NCBI RefSeq assembly: GCF_030867095.1
Contig: NC_081828.1
Location: 1,379,001-1,443,000 of the forward strand
DNA: 64,000 bases
DNA from: Alligator mississippiensis
Lineage: Eukaryota; Chordata; Crocodylia; Alligatoridae
Reading direction: 5' to 3'
The position numbers were made by a program, and so were the translations under genes. The notes beneath the pieces were generated by a model that worked only from the letters and a program-made list of their open reading frames with translations, searched no databases and was not told the origin of the DNA. This document shows, piece by piece, positions 10,677-27,021 of the stretch (the first letter of the stretch is position 1; every line of letters begins with the position of its first letter).

Positions 10677-12796
10677 TCACCCACAGGCCTCATCCTCGTA
10701 GGCGATGGCGATGCCCCGGCGCCCCTCCACTGCCTTCTGCACCGGCGTCTGGCCCAGATGCTGCTCCAGGCCCCGCCAGCTCCGCGACTCCAGGAAAGAG
10801 GCTGGGGAGAGACGGCAAGCGTCACTGGGCTGGGCGGTGAGACACGGCCCCGTCTGGGCACCAGCACAGCGTGGCTCCCAGGTGCCCCAGCCCCAAACCA
10901 CGGGTGCCGTCCACCACGGGGCAGGAGCACGGCTTGCAGGCAGTGCAGGGCCTGGGAGCCGCAGGGAGGGGGCACGTAGATGAAGCACCCACCAGCTGGG
11001 CTGATTTCAGCCAAATCCAGGGTCTGGCTTCGGCAAGCCAGGGCGGTGCTGGCCGGGGGCACGGGATCAGCGCCGAGACGCGCCGCCCGCAGCTCCCCCG
11101 TGATCAGCGAGACGTCAGCGCCCTCGTCCTCTGCCCCCAGCACCTCCGGGAACTCCAGGTGCGCGCTGCCACCTGCCGGACCCCGCGGTGAGTGAAACCG
11201 CCCCTGCCCCCGTCCAGCTCGTGCTCACCCTCCTCCCCCAGCGCCGTACGTGGCAGAGGAGCTCCGGCTGCTCCAACTCAGGCCTCTCCCCACAGGCAGG
11301 TGCTGCGGGACCACGGGGCGGGGGGGGGGGGTCCCAGCTCCAGGCCTGTGGGGTAGCAGCGTGGATAGTCCCCCGCTTCCCCAGGAGCTGCCCCCGGGCC
11401 AGGCACTACCTGGCAGCAGGTCCCTGAAGTCGGTGAGGTAGCTGCCGGTCCAGGTGCGGGCGGGGTTGCAGGCCAGCTCCAGCTCGAAGGGCGTCACCAC
11501 GGGCCGGTAGAAGCCGTGGCTGTCGAGCAGGGAGTTCTGGGCGCAGGCCACCAGCACGAAGACGTCCAGCTCGGGGAAGTTGGCCAGCTTGGTGGGGCTG
11601 GGCTTGCCCACAGCCAGCGTGTAGCTGCGCTTGCCGGCCCGGCGCAGCGTGTCCCGCAGGTGCCGCAGCGCCTCCCGGTAGCCGGCCACGCCCAGCGTGC
11701 CCACCAGGATGCCCACGGCCCGCGCGTCTCGCGCCCGCTCCACCAGGTAGAGGCGCCGCCGCAGCGCCCGGTTGACGTCCAGGCTCTCGCGCCGGGCGCG
11801 GCCCGTGGCAGGGTCGAAGGAGCTGAAGGCGCAGCGGTTCCAGCTCAGCATGAGGTTGGTGAGGGGCAGCCCCTCGCCCCCCACGTAGAACACGGCCCCG
11901 CCCTCCAGCCCCGCCTCCGGCAGCTCCCGCCCAAACTGCCGCAGCAGCGAGGGGTCAGGGTCAGGCACGGGCTCGGCCTCGCACAGCAGCCGGGAGAAGA
12001 CGACGTGGGGGTAGTCGGGGCGCAGGCGCTGCTCCAGCTCGTCTGGGGGGAGGGGGGGGGAAAGCGGCTCAGCGACGGCCCCCCCGCAGGATGGGGGGGG
12101 CGGCGCTGGCAGGGATGATGGCGGCGCAGCGGCGCGCCGCCGCACTCACCCATGGCGTGGGCGTAGACCACGTCGCTCAGCACGGCCGCGCGGCTCCGGG
12201 GGTCGGGGTGCAGCTGGCGGAAGGCGCGGGCGCAGCGCTCCACGTCCAGGGGCCGGCGCCCGAACACGTGCAGCACGGGCAGCCGGCGGCAGGGGCTGAG
12301 GCAGGCGGGGCCGTAGTGCACCACCGCCTGCGCGCCCGCGTGCTCCGCCGCCACCTCGTCCACGCAGCAGCTGAGGACGAGACGCAGGCGGGTGGGTGGG
12401 TGGGTGGGTAGGTAGGTGGGGCGCTGCCCCCGCCCCGCTGCCGTGGGACTCACCTGTCGTAGGACGTGTCCCCCAGCACGTACATGGCGGCGCCCGTGGC
12501 CTCCTCCATCCTCGCCGCCACCGCGGCCGCGTCCTCCAGGAGCTCGTCGGGGAACTGCAGGGCAACCTGCGGGCGGGGCGGGCGTCAGGCACCAGCTGGG
12601 CGCGAGCCCGGGGCCCTCCCCCGGGGGCTGGGGCCGGACCCACCTTGCGGAGGCCGCGGGCGCGCACGAAGGCTGCCGCCCGCCGCAGCTCGTAGAAGTC
12701 GGCCAAGGGGCCGGAGCGCGCCGGGCCCCGCTCGCCCGGCCCGGGCAGGGCCCTGCCGATGGCTTCGGCACCGTCGCTGTTGAAGGCCGCGGCCAT
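10677..12796 (-). CDS. DPH2: Diphthamide biosynthesis protein 2
   Basis: DPH2 works with DPH1 as the iron-sulfur radical-SAM-type enzyme that moves 3-amino-3-carboxypropyl from SAM onto the histidine of eEF2, the first step of diphthamide synthesis, in the cytosol. Exons in transcript order: 12796-12644, 12566-12454, 12370-12150, 12042-11410, 11172-10993, 10801-10677. All have GT-AG ends and phases close to 474 aa (human about 489). Family landmarks: [60 protein letters not shown] and the ending [14 protein letters not shown]. Cysteines near residues 90, 112 and 354 sit where the family binds the cluster. The start MAAAFNSD was chosen because the frame upstream runs into promoter motifs. Transcribed away from ATP6V0B, and opposite to the human orientation as I recall it. 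Confidence 0.95.
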
Positions 12797-13099
12797 GGGG
12801 ACGCGCTCCCGCGCACGTGCGCGCCGCCCGCAGCCGCTTCCGGCGCAGGGGTCGACGCGCTGCTCAACGAGCGGCCGCCGCCTGAAGCCCCGCCCCGCGG
12901 CCAATCGCGGCGCCGGCAGGAAGTCGCCCCGCCCCTCCTCCTCCCGGCTGCCAACGCGCGCCGCCACCGCCTCCGGCACGTGACGCGTCCCCGCCAATCC
13001 CCGCGCGGCTCCCGGCGGCCCGCGCGGCGGCAGTCAGGTGACCTCCCGGCGGTGCAGCCCCCGGCCCCCCGCCAGTGCGAGAGCAGCCGCCGCGGCGAC
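12797..13099. promoter_or_regulatory. Divergent CpG-rich promoter of DPH2 and ATP6V0B
   Basis: Only 303 bases separate the two start codons, so both promoters must lie here or overlap the 5' exons. CCAAT boxes occur at 12901-12905 and 12994-12998, a CACGTG E-box at 12977-12982 and an E-box-like GTCAGGTGAC at 13033-13042. There is no TATA box, and CpG density is high, typical of a housekeeping bidirectional promoter. Confidence 0.8.
12975..12984. promoter_or_regulatory. CLEAR-like E-box GGCACGTGAC
   Basis: Matches the palindromic lysosomal CLEAR consensus GTCACGTGAC at nine of ten positions. TFEB/TFE3 sites of this kind sit near the starts of many V-ATPase genes, so it fits ATP6V0B. A second, weaker site (GTCAGGTGAC) lies at 13033-13042. 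Confidence 0.55.
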
Positions 13100-18070
<4,971 letters not shown>

Positions 18071-18340
18071 GCCCTAGCCCAGCCCCGCTCCGCCCGGCTC
18101 AGGGCAGCTGTACATAGATATTTAATATTCCCTCCCGGGGCAGGCACTGACCCCTGCCCGGCGCGGAGCCCCGGGCACCCCACTCCTTCCTGCTGGAGGA
18201 ACCAGTCGTCTGTGTGTGCGTGACCCCTGCCCCCAGTCGCCCGGTCCGGCGGGGCCGACCGCGCTACCGCCTGCCCCGGTGCCCGTGCATCCTGCTCGCC
18301 GTGCCGCTCTGCTCTGCTCCGCTCCGCTCCGTGTCTGTGC

Positions 18341-18346
18341 AGTAAA
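18341..18346 (+). terminator. ATP6V0B: ATP6V0B poly(A) signal AGTAAA
   Basis: AGTAAA, a common variant signal, about 270 bases after the stop codon. No AATAAA nearby. Confidence 0.6.
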
Positions 18347-18839
18347 CATGGTTCTTCTCCCAGCTGGCCGTGTCTGTCCACTCTGTGCTGCGCCTGGGGA
18401 GCGCCAGGCTTGTGGCCCTGCAGCCCACCATGGGCACGAGCTACAGCTGCACCACTGCCCCCCTCTGCCCTGCTTCCCCCCGCAGAAGGGAGTGTGCTCA
18501 GGCTGGCACAGAGCTGCCACCTGGGCCCAGGCCTTGTCCCCCAGCTGCTGCAGCAGCACCGTGAGCCTGGGCTGGTGGAAGGGGGTGGGTAGGGGGCAGC
18601 TCTCAGCCTGGCTCCAATCTGTGCCCTGGCACAGCCTCGCGTGCTGCTGCGGCTGGCACGGTCAGTGCCCGGTGCTGCCCTGGAGCAGGTGCCCAGGCCA
18701 GGCCCCCATGGGCGACGGGGGGCAGCTCCGTCCCGGGGACCTCGGGGCCCCTGCGCTGGCTCAGGCACGGGTGCTGGGGCTCGTGCTTCCTCCCCGCTGC
18801 GGTCCAAGCCCCTCTGCGTCCCAAGCGGGTGCTCCCGGC

Positions 18840-19227
18840 CGGGCCCCTTCGCACCGTCCCGGCGCCCTCCGGCCCCAGACGTTGGGTCTCGGCCGCGGGC
18901 ACGGGCGGGGGCGGCTGTCCCGGCGGCGCGGCGCGGCGCGGCGCTGGGGGAGCGATGCCGGCCCCGGTGCGCTGCCGCCGGCCGCCTCCTTCCCTTCCCT
19001 TCCCTTCCCTTCCCCTCCCCTCGCCTCGCGGGGCCGGGCGGGGACGCGGCGGCGGCGGCGGCGGGCGGGCGGAGCGCGGGGGCGGGCCCGGCGCTGCCTG
19101 CGGCTCGGCAGTGCGGGCGCGGCCGGCGGGGCCCGCAGCCCGGCATGGGCGGCCGGGGGCCCGCAGCGCGGGGGAGGCGGCGGCGCTGACGGCCGGGGCC
19201 GGCGGAGGAGCTGGGCCGAGCCCCGCG
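18840..19227 (+). promoter_or_regulatory. B4GALT2: CpG island and probable non-coding first exon of B4GALT2
   Basis: Dense CpG, a TTCCC pyrimidine repeat (about 18985-19020) and GGCGGCGGC runs, ending in a splice donor CCGCG|GTGAGT at 19227/19228. Exon 1 probably ends there and joins, directly or through 20018-20095, to the acceptor at 21731. The first-exon end contains a small upstream reading frame (19145-19189, 14 codons). Transcription start unknown. Confidence 0.5.
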
Positions 19228-19494
19228 GTGAGTGCTGCCGGCCCAGCCTTTGTGCGCGCGGCCGGCCCCGCCCGAGGCCCGCGAGCCCCTGCCCAACGGC
19301 GCGGGGCGGAGGTGACATGCCCGGGGCCGTGCCTGCGGCCTGTGGCAGAGGCCGGGCGGCAGGGCGGGGGGTGCCAGGGCCGGCTGGACGGGCGCGGATC
19401 TCCCCGGCCTGGTGCCGGGGAACATTTCTGCCCCCGGGTTTCTGCTCCACGTGTCGGGGGGGTTAAGCCTCCCCCGAGGTGCAGGGCGCTGCCG

Positions 19495-19850
19495 TGGCAC
19501 CCGCCCCGCACGGGCCCGGCGCGAGGGTCTTGCCCCCGCTCAGCATCAGCCCCTGGCTGCACTGGGGCAGGAAGGGATCCCCCCTGCTCTGGGGGTTGCC
19601 TTCTCGTGGGCCTGGGGTTTCGGGAGGTCCCTGGCAGCAGCCGGAGGTTGGCAGCCGCGGCCCCCCTGCTTTCCCGGGGGCCGGGGCGGGCGGCTGTGAT
19701 GTCTGGTGCCGTGTCGGGGTGACTCGTTTTGCTCGCAGCTCGGACACGGGGTTTGTGCGGGCTGGTGCGCGCAGGCCTGGTCCTGCCTCGGGCAGGGGCT
19801 GGGCTGGATGTGGCCCCGCGGCTGCACCAGGCAAGGAGCTGGCCCCTGGA
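19495..19850 (+). mobile_element. CR1 3' tail copy in B4GALT2 5' intron
   Basis: Plus-sense tail: CTGCACTGGGGCAGGAAGGG near 19557, the GCAGCCGGAGGTTGGCAGCC block near 19638, then CGGACACGGGGTTTGTGCGG and the end CTGCCTCGGGCAGGGGCTGG near 19785. 5'-truncated. Confidence 0.7.
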
Positions 19851-20017
19851 GGGACGGTGTCTGTGCGTGGGAGCAGGGGCAGGGGGCACTGCCACAGCCC
19901 AGCCTGGGGGCCCTGAGGGCCACGTGCAGCAGGGCGGGCGGGCGGGCGCTGCCGGGTGCGGGTGACCGTCACTCGGGGTGCTGACGCCTGAGCCCCGGCG
20001 GCCTCTGTTCTTTCCAG

Positions 20018-20095
20018 TCTCCGTTGCACACGCATGTGGCAAGCAAGGCCTGGCCCTGGTCGTACCCCTGCCCTGCACTCGCACGCTGGCGGCAG
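20018..20095 (+). other. B4GALT2: Possible B4GALT2 5' untranslated exon
   Basis: A 78-base stretch with a good acceptor (TTCTTTCCAG) and donor (GGCAG|GTGAGC). It contains no frame that fits B4GALT2, so if used it is leader. Splice signals are the only evidence. Confidence 0.3.
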
Positions 20096-21801
20096 GTGAG
20101 CGTGCCCTGAGCTGGGGGGCTCTGGGGCACCTGCCCCGGGTGGGGCAGCAGCCGGTGCCTCTTGCTGGCTGCCCCACCTTCCTCTCAGCTGGGTCTCGCA
20201 TGGGCACGGCAGGGCCCGGGCCGGGCTGCAGCTGCAGGGTCCTGAGATGCAGAGAGGGGCTGGAAGCAAAGGCAGGGCCAGTGCAGGGGGGCTGCGGGCA
20301 CTGGACGTGGGTGCCTTGCTGGATGACGGGCTCCGACGTGGGGTGGCCGGGCTGGCGAGTGGAGCCAAGGGGCCTGCTCCATGGGGCAGGCAGGAAGGAG
20401 CTTCGCCTTGTTCTGCAGGGAGCAGCTACCAGGGCAGGAGGGACCAGGCTCCCTGCGGCCCCTCTGACCCCGCCAGGGCCGGCGTTGCCGTGCCCAGGTC
20501 CCGTGTGTTGGCCGTCCCGTGGACGGTGCGTGCGTGCTGGTCCCCACGCCGCCCTTCGCAGACTGCACCTGTGCCATGACCGTCTGTGGACCAGGCCACA
20601 GCAGTCTGTTGCACACGTGGTGCCTGGCTCCGTGGCACGTGTGTCCAGCCAAGCCTGGGGGAGGGGGTCACTGGGGCAGGGACGGAGATGGGTTTGGGTT
20701 TCCCTACTGTCCGGCAGCCCCAGCCCCACTGCTGGCCACCCCGTGCCAGACGCCTGCGTCCCATGCAACGGGGTTCTGGCTCCATCCCCATTGCATTTAC
20801 ACAGGGCTTGAGAAACTGGCTTGGCCCCTCTCCCCCACCCCTGAGGGGGCACCGGGACAGATGCGCCCCTTGCCCCCGGGTAGGAGTGGGCAGACGCCCC
20901 TGACCTGCGCGGCCCAGCGGCAAAGCTGGTAGCTGCTGGGACTGGGGCAGGGGAGGGTGCATGCAGCACCGAGACGGGGAGGTGCTCAGGTCCAGCCCCC
21001 CAGGACCATGCTGCCTCAGTTTCCCCACAACCTCCTTCCCTCCAGGTGGGGTGCAGACAAGCCCACCTGGGCAGGCATCGTGCTGGGAAGCTTGAGAGCC
21101 TCTGGTCAACAGATGACCGGTAGAGATGTGCTGAGGGGCGTCGGCATGGGAGGGCCTGGTCAAAGGCCATGCCGTGTCACAGATCCGGCTCCGGTTCCAC
21201 CTCCACCTCCAGCATCCTGTGTGGCAGGGCCATGCCCCTACCCCAGGCACCCATATGCCAACCTAAGGATGTCACAGCCCCTTACAGGTGGGGAGGTGGA
21301 GCTGGCATCTAACCTTCCCCAGGGCAGAGCTATGTCCCCTGTGCAGACAGGAGCCCAGGCTGGCGTGAGTCTACGGCTTTGCAGCCCCAGGCCTGGCACG
21401 AGAAGGCCTGGTGCCTTCAGGAGGTTCTGGGGCAGCCTAGGGACACCGGAGCTGGTGCTGGGCTGTGAGCGGGGTCAAGCCTCTGCCTGGCTGGGCCGCT
21501 GCAGGCTCTGGTTCTGCAGGGGACGGTGCCCGAGCGTGGCCGCAGGGAGCACGGGCTCCTCCCCTTGTGCACGGCTGAGATGCTCTGAATTGGGGCCCAA
21601 TGTGACCCCTCCTCAGGCCAGAGCCACGCGGGGTGTCACGTCCAGGGGCCTGGTGGAGATCGGGGCAGGGGCTGGGTGCCAGGGGCAGGGACCTTGCAGG
21701 GCCATGAACTGCCCTGTGTTTTGTCTGGCAGGATCGGCGTTGACCGGAGCTGCCCCCGCACTTGGGGCACATGCCCGCCCGCCCGTGCCTGCGCCTGGAA
21801 G

Positions 21802-24800
21802 ATGACCAGGCTGCTGCTGGGGGTGACGCTGGAACGCGTGTGCAAGGCCGTGCTGCTGCTGTGCTTGCTGCACTTTGCCGTCACCGGGGTGCTCTACTTC
21901 GACGTCTATGCCCGCCACCTCGACTTCTTCAGCCGCTTCAATAGCCGCAACGCCTCCCGCGCCACCCACGCCAGCGCCAATGCCAGCGCCAGCGCCGCCC
22001 GGCCCCGCAGCACTGCTCCCAGCTGCGGCCCGCCCTCGCCCAGCCTCCGGCCCGACGCCAACCACACCGCCACCCTGCCACCCCTGCTGCCCTGCCAAGA
22101 CGTGCCGCCTGGCTTAGGTGAGACCCGGAGCCCGGGGGCTACCTGTTGCCAAGCCTTGTGGGAGCTTGGGGGGCCTCACCCAGCCCCTTAACCATCCTGG
22201 AAAGAGGACATGCACAGGCATTGGCATCCAGCCCGTGGTGCCTCCTGGCATCCAGGAGAGGTGGAGGGGAGGGTGCTGAATGGGTGCCGGGATGCCTGGG
22301 CTCCCCGCCTGGCTCTGGGTGATTGAGCGGAGGGCAGAGGTTGGTGAATTTGCCTTCCCTGCTGCCACCGAGGCCCCAGGACTGTCAGGGGACCAGGGGC
22401 AGGATTGGGCCCGTTGGCAGAGCTGCGTGTCGGGCTGGATCCCGCGGCTCACCCAGGCTGGGGGCAGGGTGCGTGGGGCAACCCCGGTGCAGCGGGCAGT
22501 GACGCTCTGCCCCCGCACAGTGGGGCGTCTCCTCATCGAGTTCAGCTCGCCCATGAGCATGGAGCGGGTGCAGCGGGAGAACCCCGAGGTGCGGGCAGGC
22601 GGGCGGTACGTGCCCCCCGACTGCCAGCCCCGCCAGAGGGTGGCCGTGCTGGTCCCCTTCCGGCACCGCGAGCACCACCTCAAGTACTGGCTGCACTACC
22701 TGCACCCCATCCTGCGCCGCCAGAAGGTCGCCTACGGCATCTACATCGTCAACCAGGTGCGCGCTGCCCACCGCGCGGGCCAGGGGGCTGTGCTGGGGGC
22801 GGGGGTCCGGCTCCTGGTGCTCCCCTGCCAGGCTGGAAGCTGAGCCCTGGCAGACACCCAGGCAGGAGCTGGTTCTGGACCAGGGAGCTGAGGCCACCCA
22901 GGCCCATCCAGGGCCGGCCCATGGCCCTGCAGGGAGCGTGGGGCTCTTGGCATGGCTGTCTGCATGGCCTGGCGCTGCATGGAGACCCCTGGGAGGATCC
23001 CAGGAGGGGGTCGTTCCCCCGTCCACCTTCCAGATCCCTGCTGAGGTCAGGCCCCGTCTCTGCCACCGACCTTGGGCATGACCCTGGGCATGTCACCTGA
23101 GCTCCCCACCCAGGGGAGGGGGCATCGGCCTGTGCCCTTGCCTGGGCAGGGAAGGGTGGGAGCTGAGCTGGCTGGGTGGGTGCAGCAGAGGTGGGGGGCT
23201 CCATGTTGGCCCTCCCAGCCATGCAGCCCTATCCCCGCAGTACGGTGAGGACACGTTCAACCGGGCCAAGCTGCTGAATGCCGGGTTCCTGGAGGCGCTG
23301 CGGGACGACCCCGAGTACGACTGCTTCATCTTCAGCGACGTGGACCTGGTGCCCATGGACGACCGCAACCTGTACCGCTGCTACGAGCAGCCCCGGCACT
23401 TCGCCATCGCCATGGACAAGTTCGGCTTCCGGTGAGTGCCGGGGGCCCTGCCACGGCCCCAGCCCCCCGTCCCCTCCCCGCTGCAGGCTCCGGCCTCTCT
23501 GCACAGCCCTGGGCTGCATTGGCAGGCGCGGTGCCAGCAGATCCAGGGCAGTGATCCTTCCCCTCTATTCAGCACCGGGGAGGCCACATCTGGAGTCCTG
23601 TGTCCAGCTATGTCCCCCCCACTACAGAAAGGATGTGGACACATTGGACAGTCCAGTGAAGGGCAATGAAAATGGTTGTGGGGCTGGGGGACATGACTGG
23701 TGAGGAGAGGCGGAGGGAACTGGGCTGAGTGAGTCTGGAGAAGAGAAGACCGAGGGGGATTGAATAGCAGCCGTCACCTCCCTGCCGGGGGCTGCAAAGA
23801 GGGCAGAGCTGGGCTGTCCTCAGTGGGGGCAGATACAGAACAAGGAGCAATGGGCTCAAGTTGCAGCAAGGGAAGTTGAGGCTGGATTTTAGGAAAATCT
23901 TTCTCATGAGGAGGGTAGTAAAACACTGGACCAGGCTCCCCAGAGAGGTGTTGGACTCTCCACCCTTGGAGGTGTTTAAGACCCGGGCAGACAAAGCCTC
24001 GTCTGGGATGATGTAGTTGGGGCTGGGCGTGTTTGGAGCAGCGGTTGGACTAGACGTGACTCCTGAGCTCCCTCCCAACCCCCATTTCCTATGAGTCTCT
24101 GTGGGGCTCTGGGAGGGGTGCAGGTGCCCCTGGGCTGGCTGGGGGTGCTGCTGCCCCAGGCAAGGCAGAGGCCGCCCTGGTGAGCCATGCCCACCGCCCG
24201 CTCACAGGCTGCCCTACGCCGGCTACTTCGGGGGCGTCTCTGGCCTCAGCAAGTCCCAGTTCCTGAAGATCAACGGCTTCCCCAACGAGTACTGGGGCTG
24301 GGGCGGTGAAGACGACGACATCTTCAACCGGTGAGATGGCCCCAGCTGCCCCCCGCCCCTGCTCCCAGCTCCTTCCCCCAGGGCGGGTGGTGGGGAGCTG
24401 CCGCATGCAGAGCTGGGGGGCCCCATGGGCTGCTGGGCATCCTGCACATGCATGTCGTATTGCCCCAGTGGGGCTGAGCCTGGGGCAGGGACAGGGACTT
24501 GCAGCAGTGGGGCTGGTTGGGGTGGAGCTGGTCCCAGTGCCCCCCTGAGCTGCTTCTGCTCCCACAGGATCTCGCTGAACGGCATGAAAGTGTCGCGGCC
24601 CGACGTGCGCATCGGGCGCTACCGCATGATCAAGCACGAGCGCGACCGGCACAACGAGCCCAACCCCCAGAGGTGAGACCCTTTCCCCCCATCCTGGACT
24701 TTGTCATTGCCTGGAGCCACCTCCAGCTCTGCTCGCTCTGCCCTGGGCAGGCCCTGGGACGTGGGGCTGGACACCCCGACCCCTGGGTCCCCTTGCCTGC

Positions 24801-25076
24801 TCCCCCAGCTGGCTCAGGGCTTGGGGCTCCCGGTGCTGCCCTGTCCCTGGGGGAAGGGAGCAAGTGCCTGGCCCAGGCCCCTCGTGCCCCTGACATGGCG
24901 CCGTGCCCATGCCCGTGCCCGGCAGGTTCACCAAGATCCAGAACACGAAGCTGACGATGCGCCGGGACGGCATCAGCTCGCTGCAGTACCGGCTGGTGGA
25001 GGTGTCGCGCCACCCGCTCTATACCAACGTCACGGTGGACATTGGCAAGCCGCCCCCGCGCCCAGCCCGTGGATAG
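21802..25076 (+). CDS. B4GALT2: Beta-1,4-galactosyltransferase 2
   Basis: Type II Golgi enzyme that adds galactose from UDP-Gal to terminal GlcNAc of N-glycans. Exons: 21802-22117, 22521-22756, 23241-23431, 24208-24330, 24568-24672, 24926-25076, all GT-AG, giving 373 aa (human 372). A short cytosolic tail (MTRLLLGVTLERVCK) and membrane helix (about residues 15-33) are followed by an Ala/Ser-rich stem with N-glycosylation sequons, then the catalytic domain. DVD at 217-219 is the metal-binding DxD; WGWGGEDDD at 277-285 is the family acceptor and manganese loop; FRHREHHLKYWL marks the domain start. The ATG lies 70 bases inside an exon whose acceptor is TTTTGTCTGGCAG (ends 21731). Intron 3 carries a CR1. 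Paralogue B4GALT1 is excluded by the stem and by synteny. Confidence 0.97.
23512..24103 (+). mobile_element. CR1 LINE 3' end in B4GALT2 intron 3
   Basis: Sense-strand CR1 from the block CTGCATTGGCAGG through GTCCTGTGTCCAGCTATG, GAAAGGATGTGGACACATTG, GAGCAATGGGCTCAAGTTGC and the end block GGTTGGACTAGACGTGAC, with a CTATGAGTCTCTG terminus. Close to the 30796-32660 copy over its length. The 3' edge is 104 bases from exon 4. Confidence 0.9.
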
Positions 25077-26190
25077 CGTCGCTGGAGCCCGGGCACCGCA
25101 CCCGCGCCTGGCCCTGCCCCAGTCTTGGGGCGCTCGGACACTGCAGGGCCTGGCCCCAGCCGGGGGCATGCACGGATCTGGGCCCTGCCCCTGCCGGCGG
25201 CTCCATCATCTTGTCGGCAGGGCCCGCAGGGGGACTTGGCAGCACGGTGCCCGCCCTGCCCACCTGCCCGTGCCCCTGGCAGAGGACCCAGACCCGGTGG
25301 CTCTGCTCTATCCCTGCAGGTGCTGGGGGCCATGGAAAGCTGTGGCCCTCCTGCCCCCGTCCCGCCGGGCCGGGACGCCCGGTTCACTGCCTCTGCACAA
25401 CTCGCCCGGATGCCCTGGCCCCCTCCTGCCGTCTTCCTCTGCTTCGGTGCCCGGTGCTCGGAGCTGGGCCTGGTCAGGCCTCCCATGCCCCCTAGCCTGG
25501 GCTGCGCCTCAGGTGAGTGACTGGCTGCTCTGTGCCTCAGTTTCCCCATGCAGGGGCGGTGCCCCAGGGCATGAGCACAGCCTCCCTGGGCACCTGGAGC
25601 TATCAGAGGGCTGGTCTGAGCCCCTCAGCCCCTCTCCCACCTGGCTTGGGGGCTAGGCCCCTCCATCCCGCCTGCCCCGTGGTGCTGGCACGATGCAGCC
25701 GGGGCTTGGGCCCTGCCCTGGTCGCTGGGCGAGGAGGCAGGGACCAGCCCGAGCCCCCGGCTGGGCAGGCCCCACATTCGCCTGCAACCACATTCCAGGC
25801 CCGCCCGGGGCACGGACCGGGGGGCATTAGGCACTTTACCACCAGCTCCACTGCCCAGTGCCGGGGGAGCCTCCACGTGCTGGGGGCTGGATGCGCTCAG
25901 CCCTGCCCCCCCGGCGGTCTCCGTCTGACCCGTTACACGCACGTGGCAGACCTGGGAGGTGCGAGGGGCTGGTGGGGGCACAGCTGCTGTGCCCCCCCCC
26001 CGGCCCCAGAAGCAGACCCGGGCCCTGGGTGGGTGCGTGGCCTTGCCCGGGGCTGGCGGGGCAGGGTGGCTGCCTGCGGGGCCGTGCCCGGGCGACTTTT
26101 GTACCTGTGAATGTCTGACCCTTTTGGAGCCTGCGTCGCCGCCGCCTTCGGACTTTTGTATTTAATAAAGTTTCCAATGTTCGGCCGCTG
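25077..26190 (+). other. B4GALT2: B4GALT2 3' untranslated region
   Basis: Runs from the stop to just past AATAAA at 26164-26169 (context TTGTATTTAATAAAGTTTCC). GC-rich, about 1.1 kb, with no repeat recognised. Confidence 0.8.
26164..26169 (+). terminator. B4GALT2: B4GALT2 poly(A) signal AATAAA
   Basis: Canonical hexamer preceded by TTTTGTATTT and followed by a T/G-containing downstream stretch. Confidence 0.85.
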
Positions 26191-26759
26191 CTCCCAGGCC
26201 CGTGGGGTCAGGGTGGAGGAGCCCCAGGGGCCTGCAGATCCTGGGCCGCTGCCCATCCATGCCTGATGTCGGGGGCCGAGGGCACCCTGCTCCTGGGGGG
26301 TGCGAGGCAGGAAGGAGCCGGGGGGCGGGGGGAAGGTGGCAATGCCGGTGGGGGCACGGGGGCTGGGCTGGGGACACCCTCAAGGAAGAGGAGGGCAGGG
26401 AAAGGGTGGTAGCAGCCCCGGCACCTTGGGGGCATCAGCGCCAGGTGCCAGCAGCTGCCAGGGGGGCAAGCGCATGGGGCCGGCGGGCAGGGACCCCGGC
26501 TTCCCTGCCGGGGGGGGAGAGGGGGAGCCGGGCCTGCGGCAAAGGGGGGCCCGGGGCAGCGTGGCGGGGGCCGCGGTGCCCTTAGGGTGGTTGGGGCGCC
26601 GGGCGAGAGAGTCCTTCGGGGCCCCTTGGGGTTACTCAGCTAAATATTACCCCGCGCATCCTCTCCCTGCGCTGTGCGGGGCTGAGATGAACGTGCAGCG
26701 CGCACGGGCACGTTACAGCCGGCAACTGCACCCCCCGCCCCCAGCACCGGCCGCTCCTC
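26191..26759. other. B4GALT2-CCDC24 spacer
   Basis: GC-rich spacer with no gene or repeat recognised. Contains the AT patch GCTAAATATTACCCCG near 26639 ahead of the CCDC24 promoter. Confidence 0.5.
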
Positions 26760-27021
26760 ACGTGTGACCGCTCCGCCCCCACGCCGCGCGCTCCCTCGGC
26801 CGTGGCAGCGGCTCGTCCCTTCCCCTTTAAGAGGTGCGGGGGGCGGAGCGTTGCCAAGGAGACGGGAGCGCTGTCTGGACGCGGGGGGGGGGGGCGGTGC
26901 GGGGTGCATCCCCGCGGGGTGCGGTGCGGGGTGCTGCAGGGACCCCCCCCCCCGGTGCGGTGCGGGGTGCATCCCCGGTGCGGTGCGGGGTGCATCCCGG
27001 GTGCGGGGTGCGGTGCGGCCC
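26760..27021 (+). promoter_or_regulatory. CCDC24: CCDC24 promoter with X-box-like site
   Basis: CpG-rich. GTTGCCAAGGAGAC at 26850-26863 resembles the RFX X-box (GTTGCCATGGNAAC). It is followed by a GC-box-like GGGGGCGGAGCG overlap and by a minisatellite (26895-27018) right up to the start codon. No TATA box. Confidence 0.45.
26895..27018 (+). repeat. GTGCGGGGTGCATCC minisatellite at the CCDC24 start
   Basis: Four to five imperfect repeats of a unit such as GGTGCGGGGTGCATCCCC, interrupted by a C-run. Ends four bases before the ATG used for CCDC24, so copy-number change would alter the leader. Confidence 0.75.

Noticed and set aside
12797-12997. Longer DPH2 start, 67 codons upstream in the same frame
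   Set aside because: It would place coding sequence over CCAAT and E-box motifs of the divergent promoter, and the family starts near MAAAF.
18603-21170. An 855-codon open frame on the minus strand across the B4GALT2 promoter and leader region
   Set aside because: Composition is Pro/Arg/Ala/Gly-rich with no family likeness and it crosses a CpG island and a CR1 tail. GC-rich DNA has few stop codons, so long chance frames are expected.
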